Assembly (NCBI RefSeq): GCF_007991755.1
Contig: NZ_BJYY01000011.1
Location: 1-61,373, forward strand
DNA from: Cellulomonas aerilata
GTDB taxonomy: Bacteria > Actinomycetota > Actinomycetes > Actinomycetales > Cellulomonadaceae
DNA: 61,373 nucleotides
Reading direction: 5' to 3'
A program made the translations under genes and the position numbers. Every line of letters begins with the position of its first letter. Positions within the stretch are counted from its first letter, which is position 1. Shown one piece after another: positions 23,792 to 31,731 of the stretch. Under the pieces are notes generated by a model. It made no database searches. It saw only the letters and a program-made list of their open reading frames with translations, and was not told where the DNA came from.

Positions 23792-23807
23792 CGGAGCGTC
23801 CGGCGGC

Positions 23808-23828
23808 CCGCGGGGCTCTCCCCCGCGG
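23808..23828. terminator. Hairpin between convergent genes
   Basis: CCGCGGGG-CTCTC-CCCCGCGG, a perfect 8-bp stem with a 5-nt loop, lies in the 49-bp gap between convergent genes. Confidence 0.6.
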
Positions 23829-23840
23829 CCGGTCGGCTCC

Positions 23841-24089
23841 TCAGGCCCCGAAGGCCTGCACCGCGGCGGCGACGACGTCGGCGGCTCGCGCGCGCAGGGG
23901 GTCGCCGCGGTCCGGGACCCGGGCGCTGCGGTGGTCCGTCCACGCGGCGGCCAGAGCGCTCCTCGCCTCGGCGGGCGTCACGCCGGGCAGCGCCTCCAGC
24001 AGGGCGGGCACGAGCCAGTCGACGTCGAGGACGCCCTTCGGCGGCGCGAACACACGCTCCCCGCTGACCCAGTCGGTCGGTCCGGCCAT
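23841..24089 (-). CDS. Small hypothetical protein
   Basis: An 82-residue protein with no recognised domain: MAGPTDWVSGERVFAPPKG, then DVDWLVPALLEALPGVTPAEARSALAAAW and a C-terminal helix AADVVAAAVQAFGA. The helical middle with regular hydrophobics looks like real protein. No Shine-Dalgarno sequence is seen; CACGAT ends 6 nt before the ATG, a near match to the leaderless pattern. It converges on the 23237 gene and has a small same-strand neighbour upstream (24169-24414). Confidence 0.6.
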   Translation of the reverse strand: MAGPTDWVSGERVFAPPKGVLDVDWLVPALLEALPGVTPAEARSALAAAWTDHRSARVPDRGDPLRARAADVVAAAVQAFGA

Positions 24090-24168
24090 GCCGACATCGT
24101 GGCAGGTCCGCGAGCGTGACGGCGGTCGTGGCCGGCCCGACACCTCACGCACGCCGTGCGCGGGGCCC

Positions 24169-24414
24169 TCACCGATCGGGTGGGGCCTGTGGCGACTCCC
24201 CGTTGGCGACCGCCTCGATCCAGTCCACGCCCGCGTCGGACAGGTGCAGGCCGTCCGGTCCCCGCTCGACGCCCCACCACGCATCGGACGGCACCGAGCC
24301 GGCCACCCGTGCGATGTCGTCCAGGACCGCCTCGGTCAGGGCCTCGCCGGCGTGCGCGACCAGCCAGTCACGGGATGCCTGTGCGAGCAGGGGCCACCAG
24401 GCGTCGAGGTCCAC
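24169..24414 (-). CDS. Small hypothetical protein
   Basis: An 81-residue protein: VDLDAWWPLLAQASRDWLVA, then EALTEAVLDDIARVAGSVPSD and WWGVERGPDGLHLSDAGVDW, probably a small alpha/beta domain with four tryptophans or more. No family is recognised. The GTG at 24414 is chosen because GGAG lies about 10 nt upstream; a second in-frame GTG at 24420 sits too close to that site. The last 12 residues are polar and probably disordered. It is divergent from the DHFR-like gene at 24523. Confidence 0.6.
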   Translation of the reverse strand: MDLDAWWPLLAQASRDWLVAHAGEALTEAVLDDIARVAGSVPSDAWWGVERGPDGLHLSDAGVDWIEAVANGESPQAPPDR

Positions 24415-24522
24415 GGTCCACACGCTCCTGAACCCAGCGGCTGAGCGCAAGCACCGATCGGTGCCTCTTGAGGATGCCGCCGTGACGCTGGACCCTGGAG
24501 GCCCGTCCGGTCGGAGGCACTC

Positions 24523-25089
24523 ATGGGCACGCTGGTCTACGCAGCCAACACCTCGCTCGACGGCTACCTCGAGGACGAGGCCGGCTCCTTCGACTGGTCG
24601 GAGCCCGACGAGGAGGTGCACGCCTTCTGGAACGAGCACGAGCGACAGGTCGGCACGTCCCTCTACGGCCGCCGCATGTACGAGACGATGCGCGTCTGGG
24701 AGAGCGACGACTGGCTGACGACCGAACCGGCCGTCGTCCGCGAGTACGCGGGGATCTGGCGCGACGCCGACAAGGTCGTCTACTCCTCGACGCTGCCGGA
24801 GGTGTCGACGGCGCGGACCCGGATCGAGCGGCGCTTCGACCCCGAGGCGGTCCGACGGCTCAAGGAGACGTCCGGCTCCGACCTGAGCATCGGCGGTGCG
24901 ACCATCGCGGCCGAGGCCTTCCGGCACGGGCTGGTCGACGAGTGCGTGCTGCTGCTGTGCCCCGTGACCGTGGGCGGCGGCAAGCCGGCGCTGCCGCGGA
25001 ACCTCCGGCTCGAGCTCGAGCTGCTGGACCAGCGCCGCTTCGGCAACGGCGTCATCTGCGTGCGCTACGCGGTGCGGAGCGGTCCGTGA
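24523..25089 (+). CDS. Dihydrofolate reductase family protein (RibD C-terminal-like)
   Basis: A 188-residue protein of the stand-alone RibD-C/DHFR-like type. It begins MGTLVYAANTSLDGYLED, with TSLYGRRMYETMRVWES at about residue 45, DKVVYSSTLPEVSTARTRI at about 85, the loop LSIGGATIAAEAFRHGLVDE at about 125, and LLCPVTVGGGKPALP at about 148. These match the usual order in this family, whose members probably use NADPH on unknown pterin- or pyrimidine-like substrates. The ATG follows GGAGG. A small hairpin follows the stop. Confidence 0.9.
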   Translation: MGTLVYAANTSLDGYLEDEAGSFDWSEPDEEVHAFWNEHERQVGTSLYGRRMYETMRVWESDDWLTTEPAVVREYAGIWRDADKVVYSSTLPEVSTARTRIERRFDPEAVRRLKETSGSDLSIGGATIAAEAFRHGLVDECVLLLCPVTVGGGKPALPRNLRLELELLDQRRFGNGVICVRYAVRSGP

Positions 25090-25092
25090 GAC

Positions 25093-25109
25093 GTCGTGCA
25101 GCGCACGAC
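25093..25109 (+). terminator. Short terminator-like hairpin
   Basis: GTCGTGC-AGC-GCACGAC, a perfect 7-bp stem with a 3-nt loop, begins 3 bp after the stop of the DHFR-like gene. Confidence 0.5.
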
Positions 25110-25397
25110 CCACGCCGAAGCCGGCACATGGACGCCGGCGACGATCCGTGTGCATCCGGTCGGGTCGCTCGTCCGGCTACCGCGATGGCTTCCCGGTCGG
25201 GCGCGGACCTGCCGCACCCGTGGCTACGGTGGTGAGTCCCGTCGCACGCGCACCGACCTGTGCATCGACGGTGCAGAGACTCGGGTCGTAGGGTGCCAGG
25301 TGCGGGGAACCGGCTCGACGGTGAGGACCTCCCGCACGCGCGGGCGCTGGTATCAGCGGTACGTGTCCCGCTCCCGCGGCCGACCGGGAGGTGTCCG
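25110..25397. other. Gene-free interval before secreted protein gene
   Basis: About 290 bp without a supported gene. The open frame across it is Arg/Thr-rich and has no start signal. TAGGGT at about 25289-25294 could be a -10 element for the downstream gene, giving a leader of about 100 nt; this is a guess. No strong repeat or hairpin is seen. Confidence 0.4.
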
Positions 25398-26039
25398 ATG
25401 TGGCGTGCTCTACGCATTGTCGTGACCGGCGCGTTCGCGATGTTCCTCGCAGCGGCGCCCGCAGTGGCGCAGCCGACCGGGGGGCTGGAGAGCCGGTTGG
25501 CGGAGCTGTGGTCGTCGGTGCTCGAGACGCCGGGCGGCGCGGCGCAGAACCCGGTCCTCGAGGGTGACCCGTGCGTCGACCTGCGCGGGCGAACGGTCGC
25601 GCCGTTCGGCGGCCTCCGTGAGGAGCTCACGTGCACGGTCGAGGAGGGGACGAAGATCTTCGTCGCCGCCTGGAGCTCGGAGTGCAGCACCTTCGAAGCA
25701 GGGACCGACTACTTCGGCGCCGACAAGGCCGACCTGCGTGCCTGCGCGGCGAGGATCGACGCCGGCGTCACCGTCGAAGCGACCCTGGACGGAGCGCCGC
25801 TGCCTCTCACCGAGGTCACCACGCGACCCCTCCGGATCGGACTGCCCGCGGCGAACGTGTTCGGTCTCACCGGTGACGCCCGAAGGGGCCTGGCGGTGGG
25901 CCACGGCTGGGTGGCGACGGTCCGCGGTCTGCAGCCGGGTACCCACGAGATCGTCATCCACAGCCGCGGCGAGTACCTGGACGCGCCGCTCGATCTCCAC
26001 AGCACGACGACGATCGTCGTCAGGCCACGCCACACGTAG
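25398..26039 (+). CDS. Secreted hypothetical protein
   Basis: A 213-residue protein with a clear Sec signal peptide: basic MWRALR, hydrophobic core IVVTGAFAMFLAAA and cleavage near AVAQ (about residue 25). The mature part has four cysteines (GDPCVDL, ELTCTVE, SSECSTF, LRACAAR), which could form two disulfides, and ends in beta-strands (GTHEIVIHSRGEYL, STTTIVVRPRH). I do not recognise a family. The ATG follows GGGAGG. Lower G+C bias in the first half of the leader is not marked. A strong terminator follows. Confidence 0.75.
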   Translation: MWRALRIVVTGAFAMFLAAAPAVAQPTGGLESRLAELWSSVLETPGGAAQNPVLEGDPCVDLRGRTVAPFGGLREELTCTVEEGTKIFVAAWSSECSTFEAGTDYFGADKADLRACAARIDAGVTVEATLDGAPLPLTEVTTRPLRIGLPAANVFGLTGDARRGLAVGHGWVATVRGLQPGTHEIVIHSRGEYLDAPLDLHSTTTIVVRPRHT

Positions 26040-26111
26040 GGTCCGGCGGTCCTGCGCACCGAGGCGCGGCGGGACCGGCCGGACAGGCGGCCCGGTGCTC
26101 GGTCGGACCGT

Positions 26112-26145
26112 GGCTGCGGGGGCGACCACGGTCGCCCCCGCAGCC
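26112..26145. terminator. Strong hairpin between convergent genes
   Basis: GGCTGCGGGGGCGACC (26112-26127), loop AC, then GGTCGCCCCCGCAGCC (26130-26145): a perfect 16-bp stem. It sits 3 bp beyond the stop of the ATP-grasp gene and faces the secreted-protein gene, so it should stop transcription from both sides. Confidence 0.85.
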
Positions 26146-26148
26146 GGC

Positions 26149-27447
26149 TCAGAACCCGGTCGCGGTCGGCTCGGGGTAGTACGTCCGGAACTTGCGCACC
26201 TGGTTGAGCAGGGCCGCGGCGACGTACGCCCGCCGCTGGACGGACCCGTCCGCCGGGTACCGCAGCGGGTGGGCCACCGCGCCGGACCGGATCAGCCCCT
26301 GGACCTTCGCCCGCAGCGCCGGCTCGCGCACGTACCGCAGCAGCAGGCGGTGCGGGAGGATCGAGTACAGCACCTCGCGGTCGACGACCACCGGCTCCAC
26401 CGCCCGCCCGTGGACCCGGTCCTCGACGAGGAACCGCACGGGGTTCGCGCCGGCCGCCGTCACGTAGTAGTTGTTGCGGCCGATCCGCGGGTTGACCTCG
26501 AAGAAGCGGAACGCCCCGTCCCGCGGGTCAACCTTGACGTCGAAGTTGGCGAACCCGACGTAGCCGGTCCGGGTCAGGAACCGGCGCGCCTGCTCGAGCA
26601 TCTCGTCGAACCGTCCGGTCACCATCGCGGCCGGGTTCCCCAGACCTGACGGCGTGTGCTCCTCGAGCAGCACGTGCGCCGAGCACAGGAGCGTGATCGT
26701 CCCGGCGGAGTCGACGTACGCGGTGATGGACCGCATCTGGGTGTCGTCGCCCGGGACGAGCTCCTGGGCGACGAACCGCCCGCGGAACCCCGCCCCGCGC
26801 AGCGACGTCCACAGCGCGTCGAGCTCGGCCGGGGTGCCGATCTCGAACACCTTCTTCTTGCCCTCGAAGTGCACGTCCTGGTAGTCCGCGCTGCTGGCCG
26901 CCTTGGCGATCAGCGGGTACGGCAGGTCCACGGGGACCGGGGCCCAGCCGGCGTCGGCCGCGCGCGCGAAGTCCTGGACGATCGTCCGGGGCACCGAGAT
27001 GTCCATCTCGGCGCACATCTCGGCGAACACGGCCTTGTCCGAGATCCGGTCGAGCAGGTCCTGCGACAGGAACGGCACGACGTAGTGGGGCTCGAGCTGC
27101 TCGCGGTGCCGGACGACGACCCGCACGAGCCAGTCGGAGTTCGCCATCAGCACCAGGCGCCTGCCGGGGTGCTCCCCCGCCAGCGTGACGAGCCGGTCGA
27201 CCATCTCCTGCGGGGACGCGCCCGGTCCCAGCAGCACGTTCTCGATGATGCGCGAGCGCGCCACCGGGCCCAGCGCGGCCCCGCTGACGACGATCGACCG
27301 CACGCCGTAGGCCTCGTGGAAGGCGCGCGCCAGGGCGTACACGCCGATGTCGGCGCCGAGCATGACCGGCTGGAGCGGGAGGTCCGGCGGCGCGCCCGGT
27401 CCGGAGCCCGCGCCCGCGGAGGCCGGACCGGGTGCGGCCGAGCTCAC
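26149..27447 (-). CDS. ATP-grasp carboxylate-amine ligase
   Basis: A 432-residue ATP-grasp enzyme. A disordered Ala/Pro/Gly start is followed by VMLGADIGVYALARAFHEAYG (about residues 29-49), the ATP-binding lobe LPYPLIAKAASSADYQ with the glycine-poor loop, FRGRFVAQELVPGDDTQM, and the metal site FRFFEVNPRIGRNNY. The N-terminal pattern recalls ligases of the D-aspartate ligase type that attach D-amino acids to peptidoglycan stem peptides; that assignment is inference. Cellulomonas-type walls have D-Glu or D-Asp bridges on ornithine, which such an enzyme would build. The start overlaps the gnd stop by 4 bp (GTGA), so the two are coupled. Confidence 0.85.
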   Translation of the reverse strand: MSSAAPGPASAGAGSGPGAPPDLPLQPVMLGADIGVYALARAFHEAYGVRSIVVSGAALGPVARSRIIENVLLGPGASPQEMVDRLVTLAGEHPGRRLVLMANSDWLVRVVVRHREQLEPHYVVPFLSQDLLDRISDKAVFAEMCAEMDISVPRTIVQDFARAADAGWAPVPVDLPYPLIAKAASSADYQDVHFEGKKKVFEIGTPAELDALWTSLRGAGFRGRFVAQELVPGDDTQMRSITAYVDSAGTITLLCSAHVLLEEHTPSGLGNPAAMVTGRFDEMLEQARRFLTRTGYVGFANFDVKVDPRDGAFRFFEVNPRIGRNNYYVTAAGANPVRFLVEDRVHGRAVEPVVVDREVLYSILPHRLLLRYVREPALRAKVQGLIRSGAVAHPLRYPADGSVQRRAYVAAALLNQVRKFRTYYPEPTATGF

Positions 27448-28892
27448 TGAGCGGTCTCGGTGCGGTCGCCGGTCCACTCGGTGTGGAAGGTGCCCGCCCG
27501 GTCGACCCGGCGGTAGGTGTGCGCCCCGAAGAAGTCGCGCTGCGCCTGGATGAGGTTGGCCGGCAGCCGCTCGGCGCGGACGCCGTCGTAGTACGCCAGC
27601 GAGGAGGAGAACGCCGGGACCGGGACGCCGTTCTGCGCCGCACCGGCCACGATCCGCCGCCACGCCGCGACGCCGTTGCCGACAGCGCCGGTGAAGTACT
27701 CGTCCGCCAGCAGCAGGGGCAGCTGGGGGTTGCGCTCGTAGGCCTCGGTGATGCGGTTGAGGAACCGCGCCCGGATGATGCAGCCGCCGCGCCAGATGCG
27801 CGCCATCGCGCCACGGTCGATGTCCCAGCCGAACTCGGCCGACGCCGCGGCGATCTGGTCGAAGCCCTGGGAGTACGCGACGACCTTCGACGCGTACAGC
27901 GCGAGCCGGACGTCCTCGATGAATGCGTCCCGGTCCTTGACGTCCCAGTCGGCGGTGTGCGCCGGCAGCACGCCGACGGCGGCGGTGCGCTGCGGCACGG
28001 ACCCGGACAGCGCACGGGCGAACGTGGCCTCGGCGATGCCGGTGATCGGCACCCCGAGGTCGAGGGCGTTCTGCACCGTCCAGCGGCCCGTGCCCTTCTG
28101 CTCCGCGCGGTCCTCGATGACGTCGACGAACGCCTGCCCGGTCGCCGCGTCGACGTGGGCGAGCACGTCGGCGGTGATCTCGATGAGGAAGGACTCCAGG
28201 TCCCCGGTGTTCCAGTCGGCGAAGATCTGCCCGATCTCGGCCGCGCTCGCGCCGAGGCCCTGCTTGAGCAGGTCGTACGCCTCGGCGATGAGCTGCATGT
28301 CGGCGTACTCGATGCCGTTGTGCACCATCTTGACGAAGTGGCCGGCGCCGTCCGGGCCGATGTACGTGCAGCACGGCACGCCGTCGACCTTGGCGGAGAT
28401 GTCCTCCAGGATCGGGCCGAGCGTCGTGTAGGACTCGCGCGAGCCGCCGGGCATGATCGACGGCCCGTTCAGCGCGCCCTCCTCGCCGCCGGACACGCCC
28501 GAGCCGACGAAGTGCAGGCCGTGCGCCTTGAGCTCGTTCTCGCGGCGGATGGTGTCGGGGAAGTGGGCGTTGCCGGCGTCGATGACGATGTCGCCCTGCT
28601 CCAGCAGCGGGATGAGCTCCTGGATGACCGCGTCCGTGGGGCCGCCGGCCTTCACCATGATGACGACCTTGCGGGGGCGCTCGAGCGACGCCACGAAGTC
28701 CGCCATGGACTCCGACGCCACGAACGTGCCCTCGTGGCCGTGGTCGGCGACCAGCGACTGGGTCTTGGAGTTCGAGCGGTTGTGCACCGCGACCGTGTAC
28801 CCGTGCCGGGCGAAGTTCCGAGCCAGGTTGCGGCCCATGACGGCCAGACCCGTCACACCGATCTGTGCAGTTCCGGGTTCAGTTCCGGGCAT
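27444..28892 (-). CDS. gndA: 6-phosphogluconate dehydrogenase, decarboxylating (NADP)
   Basis: A 482-residue enzyme of the long (about 470-480 residue) 6PGDH type, which oxidises and decarboxylates 6-phosphogluconate to ribulose 5-phosphate with NADP in the pentose phosphate pathway. The Rossmann start is IGVTGLAVMGRNLARNFARHG with HNRSNSK (NADP-binding). The substrate signature is GSGVSGGEEGALNGPSIMPGG and the catalytic lysine lies in GAGHFVKMVHNGIEYADMQ. The C-terminus ends in THTEWTGDR-like sequence (FHTEWTGDRTETAQ), also canonical. The ATG follows AAGGAG. The stop overlaps the ATP-grasp ligase start. Confidence 0.97.
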   Translation of the reverse strand: MPGTEPGTAQIGVTGLAVMGRNLARNFARHGYTVAVHNRSNSKTQSLVADHGHEGTFVASESMADFVASLERPRKVVIMVKAGGPTDAVIQELIPLLEQGDIVIDAGNAHFPDTIRRENELKAHGLHFVGSGVSGGEEGALNGPSIMPGGSRESYTTLGPILEDISAKVDGVPCCTYIGPDGAGHFVKMVHNGIEYADMQLIAEAYDLLKQGLGASAAEIGQIFADWNTGDLESFLIEITADVLAHVDAATGQAFVDVIEDRAEQKGTGRWTVQNALDLGVPITGIAEATFARALSGSVPQRTAAVGVLPAHTADWDVKDRDAFIEDVRLALYASKVVAYSQGFDQIAAASAEFGWDIDRGAMARIWRGGCIIRARFLNRITEAYERNPQLPLLLADEYFTGAVGNGVAAWRRIVAGAAQNGVPVPAFSSSLAYYDGVRAERLPANLIQAQRDFFGAHTYRRVDRAGTFHTEWTGDRTETAQ

Positions 28893-28995
28893 GGGTCGCA
28901 GCTCCTTCGTCGGGGGGACTCGTCGGTGCGAGCCTATCGGCGGGCGCACACCCCCGACCGGCGCGCCACATCCCGGGACGGACCGCGGGCGCCCG

Positions 28996-29001
28996 TACGC
29001 T
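28996..29001 (+). promoter_or_regulatory. -10 element, leaderless start
   Basis: TACGCT ends 7 nt before GTG at 29009 (10 nt before ATG at 29012); no Shine-Dalgarno sequence, so GTG is the preferred start. Confidence 0.5.
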
Positions 29002-29008
29002 CGCGTGC

Positions 29009-29584
29009 GTGATGACGACCGGGCAGGGCGACGTCCCCGCGGACTTCGTGCGCGCCCTGCACACGCTGCGTGCGGCACGGCTGCGTCCCGAGGTGCACCT
29101 GGAGGAGGTCCCGGGGCCGGGCCGGATCGCCCCGTTCTCGGTCGCGCTGACCGCCGAGGTGCGCCTGCCGCGCGCCGAGGAGGGCCTGGCGTCGGGACGC
29201 TTCGTCGTCCTGCACGACCCGGCCGGGCAGGAGGCCTGGGACGGCGTCTTCCGGGTCGTCACGCTGGTCCGCGCGAACCTCGAGGCCGAGCTCGCGGCCG
29301 ACGCCCTCCTGGCCGAGGTCGCCTGGACCTGGTTCACCGACGCCCTGGGCGCCAACGGCGTCGTCCCGCACGCCGCCGGCGGCACCGTCACACGGGTGCT
29401 GTCGCAGAGCTTCGGTGCGCTGGCCGACAGGCCCGACGAGGTCGAGGTGGAGCTGCGCGCGTCGTGGACGCCGCAGGACGCCGACCTCGAGCCGCACCTG
29501 ACCGCCTGGGGGACCCTGCTGTGCACCACAGCGGGCCTGCCGCCCATGCCCGACGGCGTCTCGGTCCTGGGCCGACGCCGCTGA
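29009..29584 (+). CDS. DUF3000 domain-containing protein
   Basis: A 191-residue protein of the actinobacterial DUF3000 family: FVRALHTLRAARLRPEVHLEEVPGPGRIAPFSVALTAEV in outline, then GRFVVLHDPAGQEAWDG, AWTWFTDALGANG and RVLSQSFGALADRPDEVEVELRASW, ending with TTAGLPPMPDGVSVLG. The function is not known; the gene often lies near rnd in actinobacteria, as here with the LuxR regulator between. The GTG at 29009 is favoured over the ATG at 29012 by the position of the -10 element. Confidence 0.88.
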   Translation: MMTTGQGDVPADFVRALHTLRAARLRPEVHLEEVPGPGRIAPFSVALTAEVRLPRAEEGLASGRFVVLHDPAGQEAWDGVFRVVTLVRANLEAELAADALLAEVAWTWFTDALGANGVVPHAAGGTVTRVLSQSFGALADRPDEVEVELRASWTPQDADLEPHLTAWGTLLCTTAGLPPMPDGVSVLGRRR

Positions 29585-29588
29585 CACC

Positions 29589-29606
29589 CGGCCGCGGTCG
29601 CGGCCG
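29589..29606 (+). terminator. Terminator hairpin after DUF3000 gene
   Basis: CGGCCGCG-GT-CGCGGCCG, a perfect 8-bp stem with a 2-nt loop, starts 4 bp after the stop codon. Confidence 0.6.
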
Positions 29607-29748
29607 AGCGAGCACCGCGCAGCGCGCGCCGTCCTCGTAGCGAGCAGCGATCGCGGGTAGGTCAGGCGTCGATCAGGGGCGTCGTCGCGCCTCCGGGCGG
29701 GCCGGCGCCGCAGCTCGGCTTCACCCGCACACGACCTCCCGCGAAATC

Positions 29749-29777
29749 CTCAAGGAATACCCGTTTCGGTCCGATAT
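29749..29777 (+). promoter_or_regulatory. Candidate flagellar-type (sigma-28/FliA) promoter
   Basis: CTCA (29749-29752), a 17-nt spacer and TCCGATAT (29770-29777). The known FliA/WhiG/SigD-class consensus is roughly TAAA or CTCA, N15-17, GCCGATA; seven of the eight -10 positions match. The stretch is AT-richer than its surroundings and leads to the LuxR regulator at 29821. Confidence 0.6.
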
Positions 29778-29820
29778 CACCGGAGAGAGAAACGCCCCTT
29801 CCTTCGGAAAGTGAACAGCC

Positions 29821-30366
29821 GTGACCATCGAGACCCTGCGCACCACCGCCCATGCCGAGCGCACGGTCGCTCCGGTCTCCCCCGTGCGCCGGCCCGGGTC
29901 GACCGGACCCATGTGCATCGTCGTCAACGAGCTCGCCGAGGGTGGCGGGGAGACCCTGGTGAACAACCTCGGTCGCCGTGGCTCCACCCGGGTCATCCTG
30001 CTGGCCCGCCACGCCGCACGCCGTGACCTCGTCCAGCTCCTCGCCGGCGGCGTCCGCGGCGGCGTCACCGCCGACCCGCGCCGTCTGGCGGCGCTGCAGG
30101 CCCGCACCGCGGCAGCGCCCGCGGCCCCGGCGCCGGAGCCCGAGCCCGAGGCCGCCCCGGCTCCGGAGCTGCCCGACCTGACCGCCCGCGAGATCGGCGT
30201 CCTCGAGCTCGTCGCCGCCGGACGCACCAACCGTCGCATCGGTGAGGAGCTCGGCCTGTCCGCGCTCACCGTGAAGAGCCACCTCGCGCGGATCTCCCGC
30301 AAGCTGGGGACGGGCGACCGGGCCGAGCTGGTCGCCATCGTCATCCGGGCCGGCAAGATCGCCTGA
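29821..30366 (+). CDS. LuxR-type HTH transcriptional regulator
   Basis: A 181-residue DNA-binding protein. The C-terminal LuxR/GerE helix-turn-helix covers about residues 118-178 (LTAREIGVLELVAAGRTN, then IGEELGLSALTVKSHLARIS and RKLGTGDRAELVAI). The N-terminal part (about 30-85: PMCIVVNELAEGGGETLVNN, STRVILLARHAA) resembles a shortened receiver or Rossmann domain without the phospho-acceptor aspartate, and a Pro/Glu/Ala linker (APEPEPEAAPAPELP) joins the two. It looks like an orphan regulator not controlled by phosphorylation. The GTG start has GGAAAG upstream. The probable sigma-28 promoter suggests a link to motility; no flagellar genes lie in the window. Confidence 0.85.
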   Translation: MTIETLRTTAHAERTVAPVSPVRRPGSTGPMCIVVNELAEGGGETLVNNLGRRGSTRVILLARHAARRDLVQLLAGGVRGGVTADPRRLAALQARTAAAPAAPAPEPEPEAAPAPELPDLTAREIGVLELVAAGRTNRRIGEELGLSALTVKSHLARISRKLGTGDRAELVAIVIRAGKIA

Positions 30367-30372
30367 TCTGTC

Positions 30373-30406
30373 CACCCACGGCGTGACCCCGGTCACGCCG
30401 TGGGTG
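30373..30406 (+). terminator. Strong terminator hairpin after LuxR gene
   Basis: A perfect 16-bp stem (left arm CACCCACGGCGTGACC, 30373-30388; right arm 30391-30406) with a 2-nt loop, 6 bp after the LuxR stop. Confidence 0.85.
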
Positions 30407-30447
30407 ACCCCTGCGCGGGTCCGGCGGACGGGCGTCTGCCGACGCCA

Positions 30448-30453
30448 TACGGT
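30448..30453 (+). promoter_or_regulatory. -10 element, leaderless start
   Basis: TACGGT ends 6 nt before the ATG at 30460; no Shine-Dalgarno sequence. Confidence 0.55.
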
Positions 30454-30459
30454 GGCCCC

Positions 30460-31731
30460 ATGGAGCCCGATCAGTCGACCGTCACGACCGAGCTCACCGA
30501 CGAGACGCTCGAGCCCCAGGCGCCGACGTCCCCGGTGGTGCCGCTCGTGGAGCCGGTCGGGGGTGTCCCGCCGGTCACCCAGACCCCCGAGGAGCTCGCC
30601 GCGGTCGTCGAGGCGTTCGCGGCCGGCACGGGGCCCGTGGCCGTCGACGCCGAGCGGGCCTCGGGCTACCGGTACGGCCAGCGGACCTACCTGGTCCAGC
30701 TGCGCCGGGAAGGCGCGGGGACCGCCCTCATCGACCCCATCGCGCTGCCCGACCTGTCCGGGCTCTCCGAGGCGCTCGTCGGGGTGGAGTGGATCCTGCA
30801 CGCGTCGTCGCAGGACCTGCCCGGCCTCGCGGAGCAGGGCATGCGCCCGAGCCGGGTCTTCGACACCGAGCTGGGCGCCCGCCTGCTCGGGCTGGAGCGC
30901 GTCGGCCTCGCGGCCGTCGTCGCGGACCTGCTCGGCCTGGGCCTCGCCAAGGAGCACTCCGCGGTGGACTGGTCGACCCGGCCGCTGCCCGTCGAGTGGC
31001 TGCGGTACGCCGCCCTCGACGTGGAGGTGCTGGTGGAGCTCCGCGAGGTGATGGCCGAGCGGCTCGCCGTCGCCGGCAAGGCGGAGTGGGCGGCGCAGGA
31101 GTTCGAGGCCGTGCGTCTCACGCCGCCGGCGCCTCCGCGCGTCGAGCCGTGGCGCCGCGTGTCCGGCGTGCACGCGCTGCGCGACGCCCGCCGCCTCGCC
31201 GTCGTCCGCGAGCTGTGGGAGGCGCGCGACCGCAACGCGCGCGAGCGCGACATCTCCCCCGGCCGTGTCCTGCCCGACACCGCGATCGTCGCCGCCGCGC
31301 AGGCCCTGCCGCGGTCGGTCGAGGCGCTGACCGCGCTGCCCGCCTTCTCCGGCAAGGGCGCCCGACGCCGGATCACAGTGTGGCAGGCCGCGATCCAGCG
31401 CGGTCTGGCCACCCCCGACCGCGAGCTGCCGTCGGTCCGCGGGCCGCGCAGCGACGCCCCGCCGCCGCCGCGGGCCTGGGCCGAGCGCGACCCGGACGCC
31501 GCCGCCCGGCTGGCCGCGGCGCGGGAGGTCGTCGCCGCCCTGTCCGCCGAGCACACGGTGCCGGTGGAGAACCTGCTCCAGCCCGACCTGCTGCGCCGGC
31601 TGTGCTGGACGCCGCCCGGCGAGCTCGACGTCGACTCGATCGCCGCCTTCCTCGCGGCCGGCGGGGCGCGGCCCTGGCAGGTCGGCCTCGTCGCGCCGGC
31701 TCTGGCCGCCACTTGGGTTACCGAGCAGTAA
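30460..31731 (+). CDS. rnd: Ribonuclease D-like 3'-5' exonuclease with HRDC domain
   Basis: A 423-residue protein. The DEDD exonuclease domain is at about residues 35-210: motif I VAVDAERASGYRYGQRTYL, motif II WILHASSQDLPGL, and motif III LRYAALDVEVLVELRE. An HRDC domain follows at about 240-320 (LAVVRELWEARDRNARERDI, ALTALPAFSGKGARR). Ribonuclease D trims the 3' ends of tRNA and other stable RNAs. The ATG at 30460 is used because of the leaderless -10 element; the frame extends 20 codons further upstream with no signal. The TAA stop lies inside a palindrome that may control the next operon. Confidence 0.93.
   Translation: MEPDQSTVTTELTDETLEPQAPTSPVVPLVEPVGGVPPVTQTPEELAAVVEAFAAGTGPVAVDAERASGYRYGQRTYLVQLRREGAGTALIDPIALPDLSGLSEALVGVEWILHASSQDLPGLAEQGMRPSRVFDTELGARLLGLERVGLAAVVADLLGLGLAKEHSAVDWSTRPLPVEWLRYAALDVEVLVELREVMAERLAVAGKAEWAAQEFEAVRLTPPAPPRVEPWRRVSGVHALRDARRLAVVRELWEARDRNARERDISPGRVLPDTAIVAAAQALPRSVEALTALPAFSGKGARRRITVWQAAIQRGLATPDRELPSVRGPRSDAPPPPRAWAERDPDAAARLAAAREVVAALSAEHTVPVENLLQPDLLRRLCWTPPGELDVDSIAAFLAAGGARPWQVGLVAPALAATWVTEQ

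Noticed and set aside
25096-25425. Plus-strand open frame of 109 codons before the secreted-protein gene
   Set aside because: It overlaps the signal-peptide coding region in another frame, is Arg/Thr-rich and lacks a start signal.
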